Assembly: GCF_004923205.2 (NCBI RefSeq)
Contig: NZ_SELD02000010.1
Coordinates: 1-64,000 of the forward strand
DNA length: 64,000 nucleotides
Reading direction: 5' to 3'
Origin: Paracoccus aeridis
Lineage (GTDB): Bacteria > Pseudomonadota > Alphaproteobacteria > Rhodobacterales > Rhodobacteraceae
The translations under genes and the position numbers were made by a program. Below are positions 1-8,628 of the stretch, piece by piece (within the stretch, counting starts at the first letter, position 1; each line of letters opens with the position of its first letter). Below the pieces are notes generated by a model. That model saw only the letters and a program-made list of their open reading frames with translations. It had not been told where the DNA came from and did no database searches.

Positions 1-2
1 GT

Positions 3-794
3 GGCAACCTCGGAAGAAGTAGGCGCCTACGCCGGACGCTTACGATCAAGGTGCTGTTCAAGCTGCCGCTCAGGCAGACCGCCGGGATGGTCGCAAGCCT
101 GCTGCACCTGGCGGGGCTGGACTGGCCCGTTCCGGACTACTCGACGCTGTGCCGCAGACAGAAGACCCTGAAGGTGCAGATCCCTTATCGCCGTGCAGAC
201 GGGCCGGTGAACCTGCTGGTGGACAGCACCGGCATCAAGTTCTTGGGCGATGGGGAATGGCAGGCCCGCAAGCATGGCGTTCAGGGCCGCCGTCAATGGC
301 GCAAGGTGCATCTGGCCATGGACACCGCCACCTCGGACATTCGCGCGGTAGAATTCACCCCCAGCCGGGAGGGCGACAGCCCCGTCCTGCCGGACCTGCT
401 TGGCCAGATCCCGCAGGACGAGGACATCGGCACCGTGACCGCGGACGGCGCCTACGATACCCGCCGTTGCCACAGCGCCATCATCGCACGCGGTGGCACG
501 GCTATCATCCCGATCCGCAAGAACGGTCGCCCGTGGAAGGAGGACTGTCCAGCCGCCCGGGCCCGCAACGAAACCCTGCGCGCCACACGTCACTACGGCC
601 GGGCGTTCTGGAAACGCTGGGCAGGATACCACGCCCGCAGCCGCGCCGAGGCCAAGATGCGCTGCCTCAAGTCCTTCGGCGAGCGCATCGCCGCGAGAGA
701 CCCCGACCGCCAGACCGCCGAAATCCACATCCGCGTCGCACTCATCAACCGCTTCAATGCCCTCGGCTCCGCCGAGATCGTCCGCGCGGCCTGA
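3..794 (+). CDS. IS5-family transposase, 5' end outside window
   Basis: DDE transposase of an IS5-family insertion sequence. The frame is open from the window edge, so the N-terminus is missing; the part visible starts just before the KVLFKLPLRQT segment that lies in the N-terminal third of such proteins. The three catalytic acidic residues are visible: Asp in DSTG (codon at 222), Asp in DGAYD (444) and Glu in RSRAE (648). The C-terminus looks complete. Only about 50 bp separate its stop from the left subterminal repeat of the next element, so the right end of this IS may have been the landing site of the second one. Whether the gene is intact cannot be judged from this window. Confidence 0.85.
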   Translation, partial: GNLGRSRRLRRTLTIKVLFKLPLRQTAGMVASLLHLAGLDWPVPDYSTLCRRQKTLKVQIPYRRADGPVNLLVDSTGIKFLGDGEWQARKHGVQGRRQWRKVHLAMDTATSDIRAVEFTPSREGDSPVLPDLLGQIPQDEDIGTVTADGAYDTRRCHSAIIARGGTAIIPIRKNGRPWKEDCPAARARNETLRATRHYGRAFWKRWAGYHARSRAEAKMRCLKSFGERIAARDPDRQTAEIHIRVALINRFNALGSAEIVRAA

Positions 795-857
795 GCTTGA
801 AGGGGAAGGGGGCATTCAAGCCTCAAGCCGCCATTCTGCAACATGTGTAACCGCCCC

Positions 858-1101
858 AAGCGCAAGGGGGCTTTTTGGAGCTGGTGTTGGCGCGGTGTCG
901 GGTGCTGACATGTGTCCGGCCTCTGGTGCGGCCATTGTCATGCCGCGGGCCCGTATGGTGTTCGCGGATCAGGTCCCAAATCAACGCCGCGTGCTCGGAG
1001 GCACTCTGTTGCAGGCTGGTTCCTCTGACCCCGTCTCACGACCGTTGCGCCAAACTGCTCCTTGCCCTCTTCCGCTCCGACGCCCTCGCGACCCCGGTGG
1101 C
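858..1101 (-). ncRNA. Candidate bridge-RNA region of the IS1111-type element
   Basis: 244 bp between the transposase stop and the left subterminal repeat, with no credible protein on either strand. In IS110-family elements a structured non-coding RNA that guides recombination is encoded in the long non-coding arm; in the IS1111 group this arm is 3' of the transposase, which matches the layout here. I infer the RNA from position and length only. I have not folded it or identified its target and donor loops. Confidence 0.3.
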
Positions 1102-2130
1102 TTACGCCGCTGCGACCGGAGACTGGTAGATGCCACCCCGAGCCATCAAGGCCCAGACGATCCGCGCCATCTTGTTGGCCAGCGCCACCCGCACCAGCAG
1201 CGGTGGCTTGCGCATCAGCAGGCTGCCCAGCCATGTTCCGGGCTGCGCTTCCTTGTGAACGTTACGTTTGATCACCACGCTGTTGGCGCCAATGATCAGC
1301 AGGCGTCGCAGGGATCGTTCGCCCATCTTCGTCGTTGCCCCGAGCCGCTGCTTGCCGCCGGTCGAATGCTGCCGAGGCACAAGACCAAGCCAGGCGGCAA
1401 AGTCGCGTGCCTTGCGGAACGTCTCGGGTGGCGGCGCCAGAACAGCGATGGCCGTGGCAATCAGCGGCCCGATGCCCGGCACCGTCATCAGTCGCCGGGC
1501 GACGTCATTCTCCTTGGCGCGCCGGGCGATCTCGGCATCGAGCTTCCTGATCTCTGCCTCCAGATGCGTGAGTGCCGCGATCAAAGCCTTCAGCGTGGGG
1601 ACGGCATCAGCAGGGAGAGCGCCATCCGGATCCTCCACGATCGCGATCAGCCGCGCAGCGTTGGCCGCTCCCTGTGGCACGATCTGACCGAACTCGGTCA
1701 GATGGCCGCGCAATGCGTTGATCGCCTGCGTGCGCTGCCGGATCAGCAACTCCCGGACCCGGAAGACCATTGCCGCGCCCTGCGTCTCTTCGCTCTTGAC
1801 CGGAACAAAGCGCATGGTGGGTCGCATAGCCGCCTCGCAGATGGCCTCGGCGTCCGCCATGTCGTTCTTCTGGCGCTTCACAAACGGCTTCACATAGGCC
1901 GGCGGGATCAGCCGCACCTCATGCCCCAGCTTGCCAATTTCCCGGCCCCAGAAGTGAGCGCCGCCACAGGCTTCCATCGCCACGACGCAAGAGGGCAGCT
2001 GGCTGAAAAACTCCAGCACCTGCCCTCGCCGTATCTTCTTGCGCAGAACGGCTCGTCCTGCGCCGTCAGTTCCATGCACCTGGAATACATTCTTCGCCAG
2101 ATCGAGCCCGACCGTGATAATCTCCGACAT
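1102..2130 (-). CDS. IS110-family (IS1111 group) transposase/recombinase
   Basis: A DEDD recombinase of 342 residues that moves its element through a circular intermediate. The N-terminal RuvC-like part shows GLDLAKN (first Asp), AMEACGG (Glu) and the KNDMADAEAICEA block (Asp-x-x-Asp). The C-terminal transposase_20 part shows TVPGIGPLIATAIAV and the conserved DFAAWLGLVPRQHSTGG segment with its Ser. I chose ATG at 2130 because a GGGGAG ribosome-binding sequence sits just upstream and the family starts at this point; an upstream in-frame start at 2172 is less likely. No internal stop is visible, so the gene looks intact. Confidence 0.93.
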   Translation of the reverse strand: MSEIITVGLDLAKNVFQVHGTDGAGRAVLRKKIRRGQVLEFFSQLPSCVVAMEACGGAHFWGREIGKLGHEVRLIPPAYVKPFVKRQKNDMADAEAICEAAMRPTMRFVPVKSEETQGAAMVFRVRELLIRQRTQAINALRGHLTEFGQIVPQGAANAARLIAIVEDPDGALPADAVPTLKALIAALTHLEAEIRKLDAEIARRAKENDVARRLMTVPGIGPLIATAIAVLAPPPETFRKARDFAAWLGLVPRQHSTGGKQRLGATTKMGERSLRRLLIIGANSVVIKRNVHKEAQPGTWLGSLLMRKPPLLVRVALANKMARIVWALMARGGIYQSPVAAA

Positions 2131-2202
2131 GACCGCTCCCCTTTGTGGATCGTTGCAGACCCACCTTGGCACATCAGATGCCGTCGGGGGGCGGTCACAT
2201 CA

Positions 2203-2325
2203 TCAATGCCCATTCGGTTCCAGAACGATGTTCGCTGATCCCTCCGGGCTGTCGAAAAACCGCCAGCCAGCTGCTTGAAGGCAGTGGTTGATCTTGATGC
2301 GTGCCGTCGCCTCTTTGGGGGCCAA
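2203..2325 (-). pseudogene. 5' remnant of type I restriction subunit gene (hsdR-like)
   Basis: A 40-codon frame starts at TTG (2325) behind a GGAGGA ribosome-binding sequence. Its product resembles the N-terminus of HsdR endonuclease subunits: KEATARIKINHCLQAAGWRF, then a stretch with FDSPEGSANI and VLEPN. In HsdR this is followed by hundreds of residues including a nuclease and a helicase. Here the frame stops at 2203, 4 bp beyond the IS1111-type repeat, so the gene was interrupted by that element and the remainder is not recovered on the other side. Assignment rests on recalled similarity over about 35 residues. Confidence 0.5.
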
Positions 2326-2831
2326 TGAAGTCTCCTCCAACGACTCGCTTAGTCGTAATCTGTCTTAGACCAGCCCAGTCGACCCGCCGGCAAGCTGCAG
2401 CACTGCTTTGCGGGCCTAACGGCGCTGGCTCTCCTTGTCGAATCGCTGCTGCCTTCTCCATTAGGCCCTTTAGCGCGACGCTGGGCGCTGGAAGGTGCAA
2501 CCAGTACTTCGCCCGTTTGACAGCGCGCCCAGGTTCTTCGCCGACATCGAGACGCGCGGCTGCACACCGCTGCACAAGGCGAAGGACGGCAAGACGGCTG
2601 GTGACCTGTTCGCCCCTTTCTCACAACGGAGTAGACGAATGCCGCGTTGCGCGGCGTCCATCCCACACGCATGCGAGTGCTGCCCACCCGTCTCGATGCG
2701 GCATCTTCGTTTCAGCCCTTGCGGCACACTGACGAGCCGCCAAGCAGCCGCTATAGGGTGGTCTAGAAGGGGGACCGGGCTTTCGCCACTCCCCCTAAGG
2801 CCTAGATTTTCTTGAAGAAATCTCGAAAATT
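2326..2831. other. Degenerate non-coding stretch beside tRNA-Thr
   Basis: About 500 bp with several overlapping short frames, none with a recognisable product, and base composition visibly less GC-rich than the rest. If the hsdR remnant belonged to a type I operon, a specificity or modification gene would be expected here, but I could not recognise one. The last part (about 2800-2831) is AT-rich and can form a weak hairpin downstream of the tRNA-Thr 3' end, possibly its terminator. Confidence 0.5.
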
Positions 2832-2907
2832 TGGTGCCGCAGAAGGGACTCGAACCCCCGACCCCATCATTACGAATGATGTGCTCTACCAGCTGAGCTA
2901 CTGCGGC
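2832..2907 (-). tRNA. tRNA-Thr (CGU anticodon)
   Basis: 76 nt including an encoded CCA. The acceptor stem GCCGCAG pairs perfectly with CTGCGGC; D arm, anticodon arm (CATCA-TTCGTAA-TGATG) and T arm (GGTTCGAGTC) are all present. The loop gives anticodon CGT, which reads ACG (Thr). The gene lies 41 bp downstream of hemY on the same strand. Its 3' end faces the IS-rich segment 1-2830, the side on which tRNA-integrating elements lie. Confidence 0.97.
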
Positions 2908-2948
2908 GTGCGGCGGAGTTAGCAGCTAACCCCGCCCATGAAAAGGGG

Positions 2949-4766
2949 TCAGTCGCGTCTGATCGACACCGTTTTTTCGGAAGGCTCCACGTCCGGGCGG
3001 ACGAAGCTGTCGGCGGGGCCGTCGACGGGGCGGATCTCGACCACGACGGGCTCGCGGGCCGGCGGGACCTGCGCTTCGGCTGCCGGCGGCGTCGGGCCGT
3101 TCGTCGCGGCGCGCGGCCCCGGGTGGATCGGCTCGGGGGCGGGCGGGGCGACGAGTTCCGGATCGGTCACGGTGACCGAGGGTTCGTAGTCGCTTTCCCG
3201 CGGGACCATGCCGGGCGCCACATGCGCGATCGGGGCGGGGGGCGTGACCGGCGCAGCCTCGCGTTCCTCGCGCTGCTGGCGCGGGCGCGGGCGCGGGTCG
3301 GGTTCGTCGCCGATCATGCCGGGCAGGTCGTCAGCCGCTTCGTCCCGCTGCACCGGCTCTGCCGGCGGCGCGTCCGCCTGCGGGTCGCGGCCCACCAGCA
3401 GCGGCAGCATCGTGACGGCGTTCCCGGCCGATGCCATCCGCAGGTCGGCGGGCGGTTCGCGCCAGGTCAGCGTGTCGAAGCCGCCGCAGCTGTCGCAGAC
3501 CGGGGACCAGTCGGCCATGACGTTGTGGCACTTGTCGCAGACCCATTGCGGCCCCCGGCTGGCGGTCAGCGCGCGTGCCAGCCACGCGCGCACGACGCTG
3601 TCGTCCGCGCCTTCGCCACGCTCGATCGCGGCCATGATCGACAGCGACCGCACGGTCGGGCGCGTCTGGGCAAGGTCGCCCAAGGCGCGGCGCGCGCCGG
3701 GGAAATCCTCGGCCGCGAGCATCAGTTCGGCCTGCAGCAGCCGCGATTCCTCGTGCGTAGGCGCTTGCCTGATCAGTTCCTCGAACCGGCGCAGGCGCTG
3801 CGCGGGGGATTCGTCCGGCACGATCTCGGCATAGGCCGCGGCGAGCGAGGGGTGGGGCTGGACCGACCAGGTCTTCTGCAGCACCCGCGTCGCGTTGCGG
3901 GTGTCGCGCCGGGCGATGTAGCTGCGCGCCGCCAGCACCGCCGCCGGCACGAGGTCCGGCGAGGCGCGGTTGGCGCTGATCGCCGCCTCGCGCGCGCTGA
4001 TCGAGTTGCCGTGCGCCAGCACCTCGCGCGCCTCCTGCAGCGCCAGCACGGCGTCGCGGCGCATGTGGACGTCCTGCGGCAGCGCCCCCTGCCTGCGCTT
4101 GTCCTTCAGGACCGCGCGCGCGCCCTTCCAGTCATGCTCGCGCGTCTGCAGCGACAGAAGGGTGTCCTGCACCTCGGTATGCGCCGGGCGCAGCGCATAG
4201 GCCTTTTGCGCCAGCAGCAGCGCGGTGTGGGTGTCCCCCAGCGCAAGCCGCTGCTGCATCAGCCCCCGCACTGCGACGAAGCGGGTGCGGTTGTCGGCCA
4301 GCATGGTGCGATAGGCGTCCTCGGCCGCGCGGGCGTCGCCCGCGACCTCGGCCGCCTGCGCCGCCAGCAGGTTCGTGACATGCGGCTGGTGCAGGTACTT
4401 CGCGGCGCGGCGCGCCTGGTCCTGCGCCAGCTTCCCCTCGCCCGAGGCGACCGCGAGCATCCCCTCGGCCAGCGCGTGGTAGCCCTTGCGTTCCCGCCTG
4501 CGCGCAAAATAGAGGTCGATCGCGGTCTCGTCCCCGGCGATGAAGCGGATGAAGGCCAGCCCGAGGCGCAGCAGCTGGACGATCAGCCAGCCCGCGACGA
4601 CGACCAGCAGGCCGAGCGCCAGCACCTGCAGCGGCTCGAGCGTGTATTCCACGCCGTCGAACACCACGCGCAGCACCCGGTCCGTCTCGGCCAGGCGCAT
4701 CGCGCCCAGTGCTGCGGCCAGCACGACGCTGAAGAAGAACAGGACCTTCAGAAGCGAAAGCAGCAT
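2949..4766 (-). CDS. hemY: HemY-type TPR membrane protein
   Basis: 605 residues. Two hydrophobic segments (about residues 3-25 and 42-66) form the HemY N-terminal domain anchoring it in the inner membrane. TPR-like helices follow to about residue 400, then a zinc-ribbon CDKC...CDSC at about 405-430, then a long Pro/Glu-rich tail. In Alphaproteobacteria the gene lies beside hemD and Mic60; the biochemical role of this HemY (distinct from protoporphyrinogen oxidase of the same name) is uncertain. It follows the Mic60-like gene by 12 bp, so the two are co-transcribed. Confidence 0.88.
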   Translation of the reverse strand: MLLSLLKVLFFFSVVLAAALGAMRLAETDRVLRVVFDGVEYTLEPLQVLALGLLVVVAGWLIVQLLRLGLAFIRFIAGDETAIDLYFARRRERKGYHALAEGMLAVASGEGKLAQDQARRAAKYLHQPHVTNLLAAQAAEVAGDARAAEDAYRTMLADNRTRFVAVRGLMQQRLALGDTHTALLLAQKAYALRPAHTEVQDTLLSLQTREHDWKGARAVLKDKRRQGALPQDVHMRRDAVLALQEAREVLAHGNSISAREAAISANRASPDLVPAAVLAARSYIARRDTRNATRVLQKTWSVQPHPSLAAAYAEIVPDESPAQRLRRFEELIRQAPTHEESRLLQAELMLAAEDFPGARRALGDLAQTRPTVRSLSIMAAIERGEGADDSVVRAWLARALTASRGPQWVCDKCHNVMADWSPVCDSCGGFDTLTWREPPADLRMASAGNAVTMLPLLVGRDPQADAPPAEPVQRDEAADDLPGMIGDEPDPRPRPRQQREEREAAPVTPPAPIAHVAPGMVPRESDYEPSVTVTDPELVAPPAPEPIHPGPRAATNGPTPPAAEAQVPPAREPVVVEIRPVDGPADSFVRPDVEPSEKTVSIRRD

Positions 4767-4778
4767 GTCAAAAGATCC

Positions 4779-6629
4779 TCAGTTCGAAGGCTGCGCCGAT
4801 GCGGCGGGGCTGGACCCGGCAGACGCGGCGGGCGCGGCTGTCGTCACCGGAACGGTGGTCGTGGTCAAGCCCGCCACCGCGCCGCTCGCATCGACCCAGG
4901 CGCGGGCGCGGGCGGTCCAGTCGGCCATCGCCGCCTGTCCGCGCTCGGGCAGCTCTGCGATCTCGGCCAGCGCGGCGGCGATGTCGCCGCGGGCGACGGC
5001 GGCGTCGGCGCGCGACAGGACCGCGTCGGGATCGCTGCCTTCGCGCGGGACCACCGACCGTGCCCCGGTCTGCGCGCGCAGGAAGTTGCCGAGCGCGCTG
5101 CCGCCCGTCGTGCCGGCCGCGAGCGATGCGGCCAGCGCCGCTCGCGCCGCATCCGGGAAGTCGGCCTGAAGCTGGCCAAGCGGCACGACGTCGGCGGTCA
5201 GCGCCTGCGGCACGTCGACGCCGGCCTCCTGCAGCTGCGCCACCGCCGCGCCGCGGTCGACGGGCTCTGCGCCGTTGAGGGCCGACGACAGGCTTGCCGC
5301 GGCGGCCGCGGTCTGCGCGCGCCGCGCCGCGTCGGCGGCGGCATCCTGCAGCCTGGCGGCCTCGTCCCGGACCCGCGCGAGTTCCGCCGTCGCGGTGTCG
5401 GTCGCCTCGCGCAGCTGCGCCTGCGTCTCGGCGACGCTGTCGGCCACCTGCTGCAGCCGCGCGGCCGCGTCGGCGTCGAGCGTCGGTCGGGCGGCGAGTT
5501 CGTCCAGCGCGGCCTGCTGGCTGTCGAGCCGCGCGGCAAGGTCCGCCGGAACGGCGGCGCGCAGGGTATCGACCGCCTGGCGCAGCGTGGCGATCTGCTG
5601 CGCCTGCGCGGACAGCGTCGCGTTCAGGTTCGCGGGCGTGTCCGAGGCGGGCGACTCGGCGATGATCCGGCGCGCGGCGTCGGCGCCGGCGGCGGCGGCG
5701 GCCTGCGACAGGGATTGCATCGCGTCCTGCCCGATCCCGGGTGCGGGAAGCTCGGCGAGCGCCGCGCGCACCGCCGGATCGGCCGCGGCGGTCGCCGCCT
5801 CGGCGGCGCGGGCGGCGATGCTTTCGGCCTGCGCGGCGAGTTCGCCCTGCGCGGCCGCGATCGCCGCCGCGGCGGCGTCGGTGCGCATGTTCGCGAGCGC
5901 GGCGTCCAGCGTGGCCTGCGTCTCGGCCCGCAGGCCGGCGCTGATCGCCGCCGTGTCGACGGCCGGCGCGGGCGGGACCGGTTGCCATGCCTCCGGCATC
6001 CGTGGCACGGCCCACCACGCCGCCCCCGCGCCGAGCGCCGCCGCGATCATCCCGCCGAGGACAAGCCCGCCGAACCCGCCCGACCGGCGCGCGCGGGGCG
6101 ACGGGTCGGACGGGGCCGGAGCAGACGCGACCGCCGGGATCGCGGACGGCTGCGGCTCGGCGGTGCTGTCGGTGCGCCAGTCGTCGTTGCCGTCATGGGC
6201 ATGGACCCGGTCGGACCGGGCCGCGGGCGCGGTGTCGTCGCCGAAGGCGGCCGCGATTTCCGCATCGGTCAGCCTGCCGTTCGCGAACCCTTCGTCGCCC
6301 GCGCGTGCCGGGCCTGTGGCGTCGTCGCGCCGATCGTCGGTCCGGTCGCCGGTCGGGGCGCCGAGATCGTCGCGCGGCCCGGCCGCGGGCAGCCCGCCCG
6401 CGCCCGCACCCACAAGCGTCGAGCCGATCGGCTGGACCGGGGCGGCGTCCGCTGGCTCGATCCCCGCCGGCTCCGCGTCGCGGACGTGCAGGACCGGCGG
6501 CTCGGCCGGGACGGGACGATCGTCCGCGGACACCGCCACGTCCTGCCCGGGGCGGGATTCGGCGCCCGCATCCTCGTCGAAGGCCGGGCGTTTTTCGTCG
6601 CGGCGGGTGGCGTCGTCGTCAGGGGTCAT
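4779..6629 (-). CDS. Mic60/mitofilin-like inner-membrane protein (COG4223)
   Basis: 616 residues: a charged Asp/Pro/Ala-rich cytoplasmic stretch, one membrane segment at about residues 187-209 ([19 protein letters not shown]), then a very Ala/Gln-rich periplasmic region with strong coiled-coil character (about 230-480) and a C-terminal domain with mitofilin-like features. Alphaproteobacterial Mic60 homologues sit between hemD and hemY, exactly as here, and shape intracytoplasmic or cristae-like membranes in species studied. ATG at 6629 was chosen; 24 more codons are open upstream but lack family character. Confidence 0.82.
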   Translation of the reverse strand: MTPDDDATRRDEKRPAFDEDAGAESRPGQDVAVSADDRPVPAEPPVLHVRDAEPAGIEPADAAPVQPIGSTLVGAGAGGLPAAGPRDDLGAPTGDRTDDRRDDATGPARAGDEGFANGRLTDAEIAAAFGDDTAPAARSDRVHAHDGNDDWRTDSTAEPQPSAIPAVASAPAPSDPSPRARRSGGFGGLVLGGMIAAALGAGAAWWAVPRMPEAWQPVPPAPAVDTAAISAGLRAETQATLDAALANMRTDAAAAAIAAAQGELAAQAESIAARAAEAATAAADPAVRAALAELPAPGIGQDAMQSLSQAAAAAGADAARRIIAESPASDTPANLNATLSAQAQQIATLRQAVDTLRAAVPADLAARLDSQQAALDELAARPTLDADAAARLQQVADSVAETQAQLREATDTATAELARVRDEAARLQDAAADAARRAQTAAAAASLSSALNGAEPVDRGAAVAQLQEAGVDVPQALTADVVPLGQLQADFPDAARAALAASLAAGTTGGSALGNFLRAQTGARSVVPREGSDPDAVLSRADAAVARGDIAAALAEIAELPERGQAAMADWTARARAWVDASGAVAGLTTTTVPVTTAAPAASAGSSPAASAQPSN

Positions 6630-6786
6630 CTCGATCGTCCCAGGCATCCAAGGGTGGCAGAGCGGCATGAGCGCCGGTCCGGCAGGGCAGGTTCGCTGCA
6701 ATGCCGGGCATGCGCCGCGTCCATGCGCGTCGGCTCAAGCCTATGCCGGGCGGGACGGCGGCTCAACCCACGCCGGCGCGGAAGTT

Positions 6787-7473
6787 TCAGCCCGCGAGCG
6801 ACCGGATCGCCGCGATGACGCCGGGCTCGTCCGGCGTTTCGGCCACCGCGAGCATGGCGGGCGGCGGCGTCCAGGCGTCGGCGGCGGCGGCGCTGATCGC
6901 GGCGACGCGCAGGGGGGCGCGCGCGCCCTGCATGGCAGCGGCGGCGAGCCGGGCCGAGCGGGGCGAGAACGCGGGCACGATCACCGGCGCGGGCGCGTCC
7001 AGCAGCGCGCGGGCGGCGTCGGGCAACGGCAGCGCCTGCTGGTCGTAGACGACGACGCCCGGCACCGGCAGGACGGCGGCGACGTGGGTGCCGCGCGGGT
7101 GCAGCCAGCCGTCGAGGCCCGTCAGGAGGGGCAGCAGCCCCGCCGCATCGCCGGGCCCCACGGTGACGCGGAATCCCGCCGCGCGTGCGGCGTCAGCCGT
7201 GGCCGGTCCCACGCACATGGCGGGCCGGTCCAGCCCGGGGCCCGCCATCGCCACGGCATGCGCCGAGGTGAAGACGAGGCCGGGCGCCCGCGCCAGGGCC
7301 GCCGCGTCATGGGCCACCGGCACGATCCGCATCAGCGGCGCCACCTGCACGGACAGGCCGTGCCCGCGCAGCCGCCCTGCCAGCCGGTCCGCCGCGGGTT
7401 GCGGGCGGGTGACGAGCACGGCGGCGCGATGGGACAGAGGGGGCTGGGACGGAGGGGGCTGGGATGGGGGCAT
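6787..7473 (-). CDS. hemD: Uroporphyrinogen-III synthase
   Basis: 228 residues. Closes and isomerises hydroxymethylbilane to uroporphyrinogen III in tetrapyrrole synthesis. The start of the fold is clear ([19 protein letters not shown]), followed by [10 protein letters not shown], a linker, and [12 protein letters not shown], the usual two-lobed arrangement; the family is divergent and the length (about 230-250) fits. The first 12 residues are a PPSQPP duplication encoded by a 15-bp G-rich direct repeat near 7436-7470, so translation could begin later. hemC is not adjacent. Diverges from tsaD across a 63-bp gap. Confidence 0.82.
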   Translation of the reverse strand: MPPSQPPPSQPPLSHRAAVLVTRPQPAADRLAGRLRGHGLSVQVAPLMRIVPVAHDAAALARAPGLVFTSAHAVAMAGPGLDRPAMCVGPATADAARAAGFRVTVGPGDAAGLLPLLTGLDGWLHPRGTHVAAVLPVPGVVVYDQQALPLPDAARALLDAPAPVIVPAFSPRSARLAAAAMQGARAPLRVAAISAAAADAWTPPPAMLAVAETPDEPGVIAAIRSLAG

Positions 7474-7536
7474 GGTGCAGGGACACCGGCGGTGATAACC
7501 GTGCCTTGCCTAGGCCCCTTCACACGACGGCACAAG

Positions 7537-8628
7537 ATGACGCTGACCTTTCTGGGCATCGAGAGCAGTTGCGACGACAGCGCCGCCGCCGTGGTCCGTG
7601 CGGGCGGCGGTAATGGTAGCGCCGGCGGCGCGCCGGTGATCCTGTCCTCGGTCGTCGCGGGCCAGTCGGCGCTGCACGCCGATTTCGGCGGCGTGGTGCC
7701 GGAAATCGCGGCCCGCGCCCATGCCGAGCGACTCGACCTCTGCGTCGAACAGGCGCTTGCCGGGGCGGGCATCGCGCTTTCGGACCTCGACGGGGTGGCG
7801 GTGACGGCCGGGCCGGGGCTGATCGGCGGCGTCATGGCGGGGGTGATGCTGGCCAAGGGGATCGCGGCCGGGACCGGGCTGCCGCTGGTGGGCGTGAACC
7901 ACCTCGCCGGCCACGCGCTGACGCCGCGGCTGACCGACGCCGTCCCGTTCCCCTATCTCATGCTGCTCGTGTCGGGCGGGCACTGCCAGTTCCTGCGCGT
8001 GGACGGGCCCGAGGATTTCACCCGCCTCGGCGGCACCATCGACGACGCGCCGGGCGAGGCGTTCGACAAGGTCGCGAAGATCCTCGGCCTCGGCCAGCCC
8101 GGCGGCCCGGCGGTCGAGGTCGAGGCGGCGCAGGGCAATCCGTCCCGCGTCCCGCTGCCGCGTCCGCTGCTGGACCGGCCCGGCTTCGACATGAGCTTTT
8201 CGGGGCTGAAGACCGCCGTGCTGCGCGCCCGGGACGCGGCGGTGGCGGCGCACGGCGGCCTGCGCCGGGCCGACCGCGCCGACATCTGCGCGGCCTTCCA
8301 GCAGGCGGTTGCCGAGGTGCTGTCCGAAAAGACCCGGCGCGCGCTCGCCGACCATCCGGTGCCGACGCTCGCCGTCGCCGGCGGGGTGGCGGCGAACGCC
8401 ACGATCCGGGCGGGGCTCGATGCGGTGGCGCGGGAAGCGGGGGTCGCCTTCGTCGCCCCGCCGCTCGCGCTTTGCACCGACAACGGCGCGATGATCGCCT
8501 GGGCGGGGATCGAGCGGTTCCGCCTCGGCCACCGCGACGGCATGGACCTGGCCGCCCGCCCGCGCTGGCCGCTGGACAGCCGCGCGGCGCCGATGCTGGG
8601 CGCGGGCAAGCGCGGGGCGAAGGCATGA
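7537..8628 (+). CDS. tsaD: tRNA N6-adenosine threonylcarbamoyltransferase
   Basis: 363 residues. Transfers the threonylcarbamoyl group from threonylcarbamoyl-AMP to A37 of ANN-decoding tRNAs, with TsaB and TsaE. Visible family features: [16 protein letters not shown] at the start, HAERL, the metal-binding NHLAGHAL (His-x3-His), LLVSGGHCQ, and [14 protein letters not shown] at 7537 is fixed by the FLGIESSCD start shared by the family. Its stop overlaps the gpsA start (ATGA at 8625-8628), a pairing common in Alphaproteobacteria. Confidence 0.96.
   Translation: MTLTFLGIESSCDDSAAAVVRAGGGNGSAGGAPVILSSVVAGQSALHADFGGVVPEIAARAHAERLDLCVEQALAGAGIALSDLDGVAVTAGPGLIGGVMAGVMLAKGIAAGTGLPLVGVNHLAGHALTPRLTDAVPFPYLMLLVSGGHCQFLRVDGPEDFTRLGGTIDDAPGEAFDKVAKILGLGQPGGPAVEVEAAQGNPSRVPLPRPLLDRPGFDMSFSGLKTAVLRARDAAVAAHGGLRRADRADICAAFQQAVAEVLSEKTRRALADHPVPTLAVAGGVAANATIRAGLDAVAREAGVAFVAPPLALCTDNGAMIAWAGIERFRLGHRDGMDLAARPRWPLDSRAAPMLGAGKRGAKA

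Larger units (their letters stand above)
846..2199 (-). mobile_element. IS110-family (IS1111-type) insertion sequence
   Basis: The boundaries are approximate and follow a pair of subterminal inverted repeats that I see directly: TGTAACCGCCCC at 846-857 and, inverted, TGTGACCGCCCC at 2188-2199 (11 of 12 identical). They enclose one transposase gene on the minus strand, a 57-bp leader side (2131-2187) and a long 244-bp non-coding 3' side (858-1101). A size near 1.35 kb, subterminal rather than terminal repeats and the long 3' non-coding arm fit the IS1111 group. The true ends should lie several bases outside the repeats, since elements of this group make no clear target duplication. The element cuts an hsdR-like reading frame on its right. 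Confidence 0.75.

Noticed and set aside
2301..2732. 143-codon plus-strand frame beside the IS1111-type element
   Set aside because: No family similarity, no ribosome-binding sequence, antisense to the hsdR remnant at its start.
3123..6818. Long plus-strand open frame (1231 codons) opposite hemY and the Mic60-like gene
   Set aside because: It is Arg/Gly-rich antisense of two well-supported genes, with no domain; a GC-rich third-position artefact.
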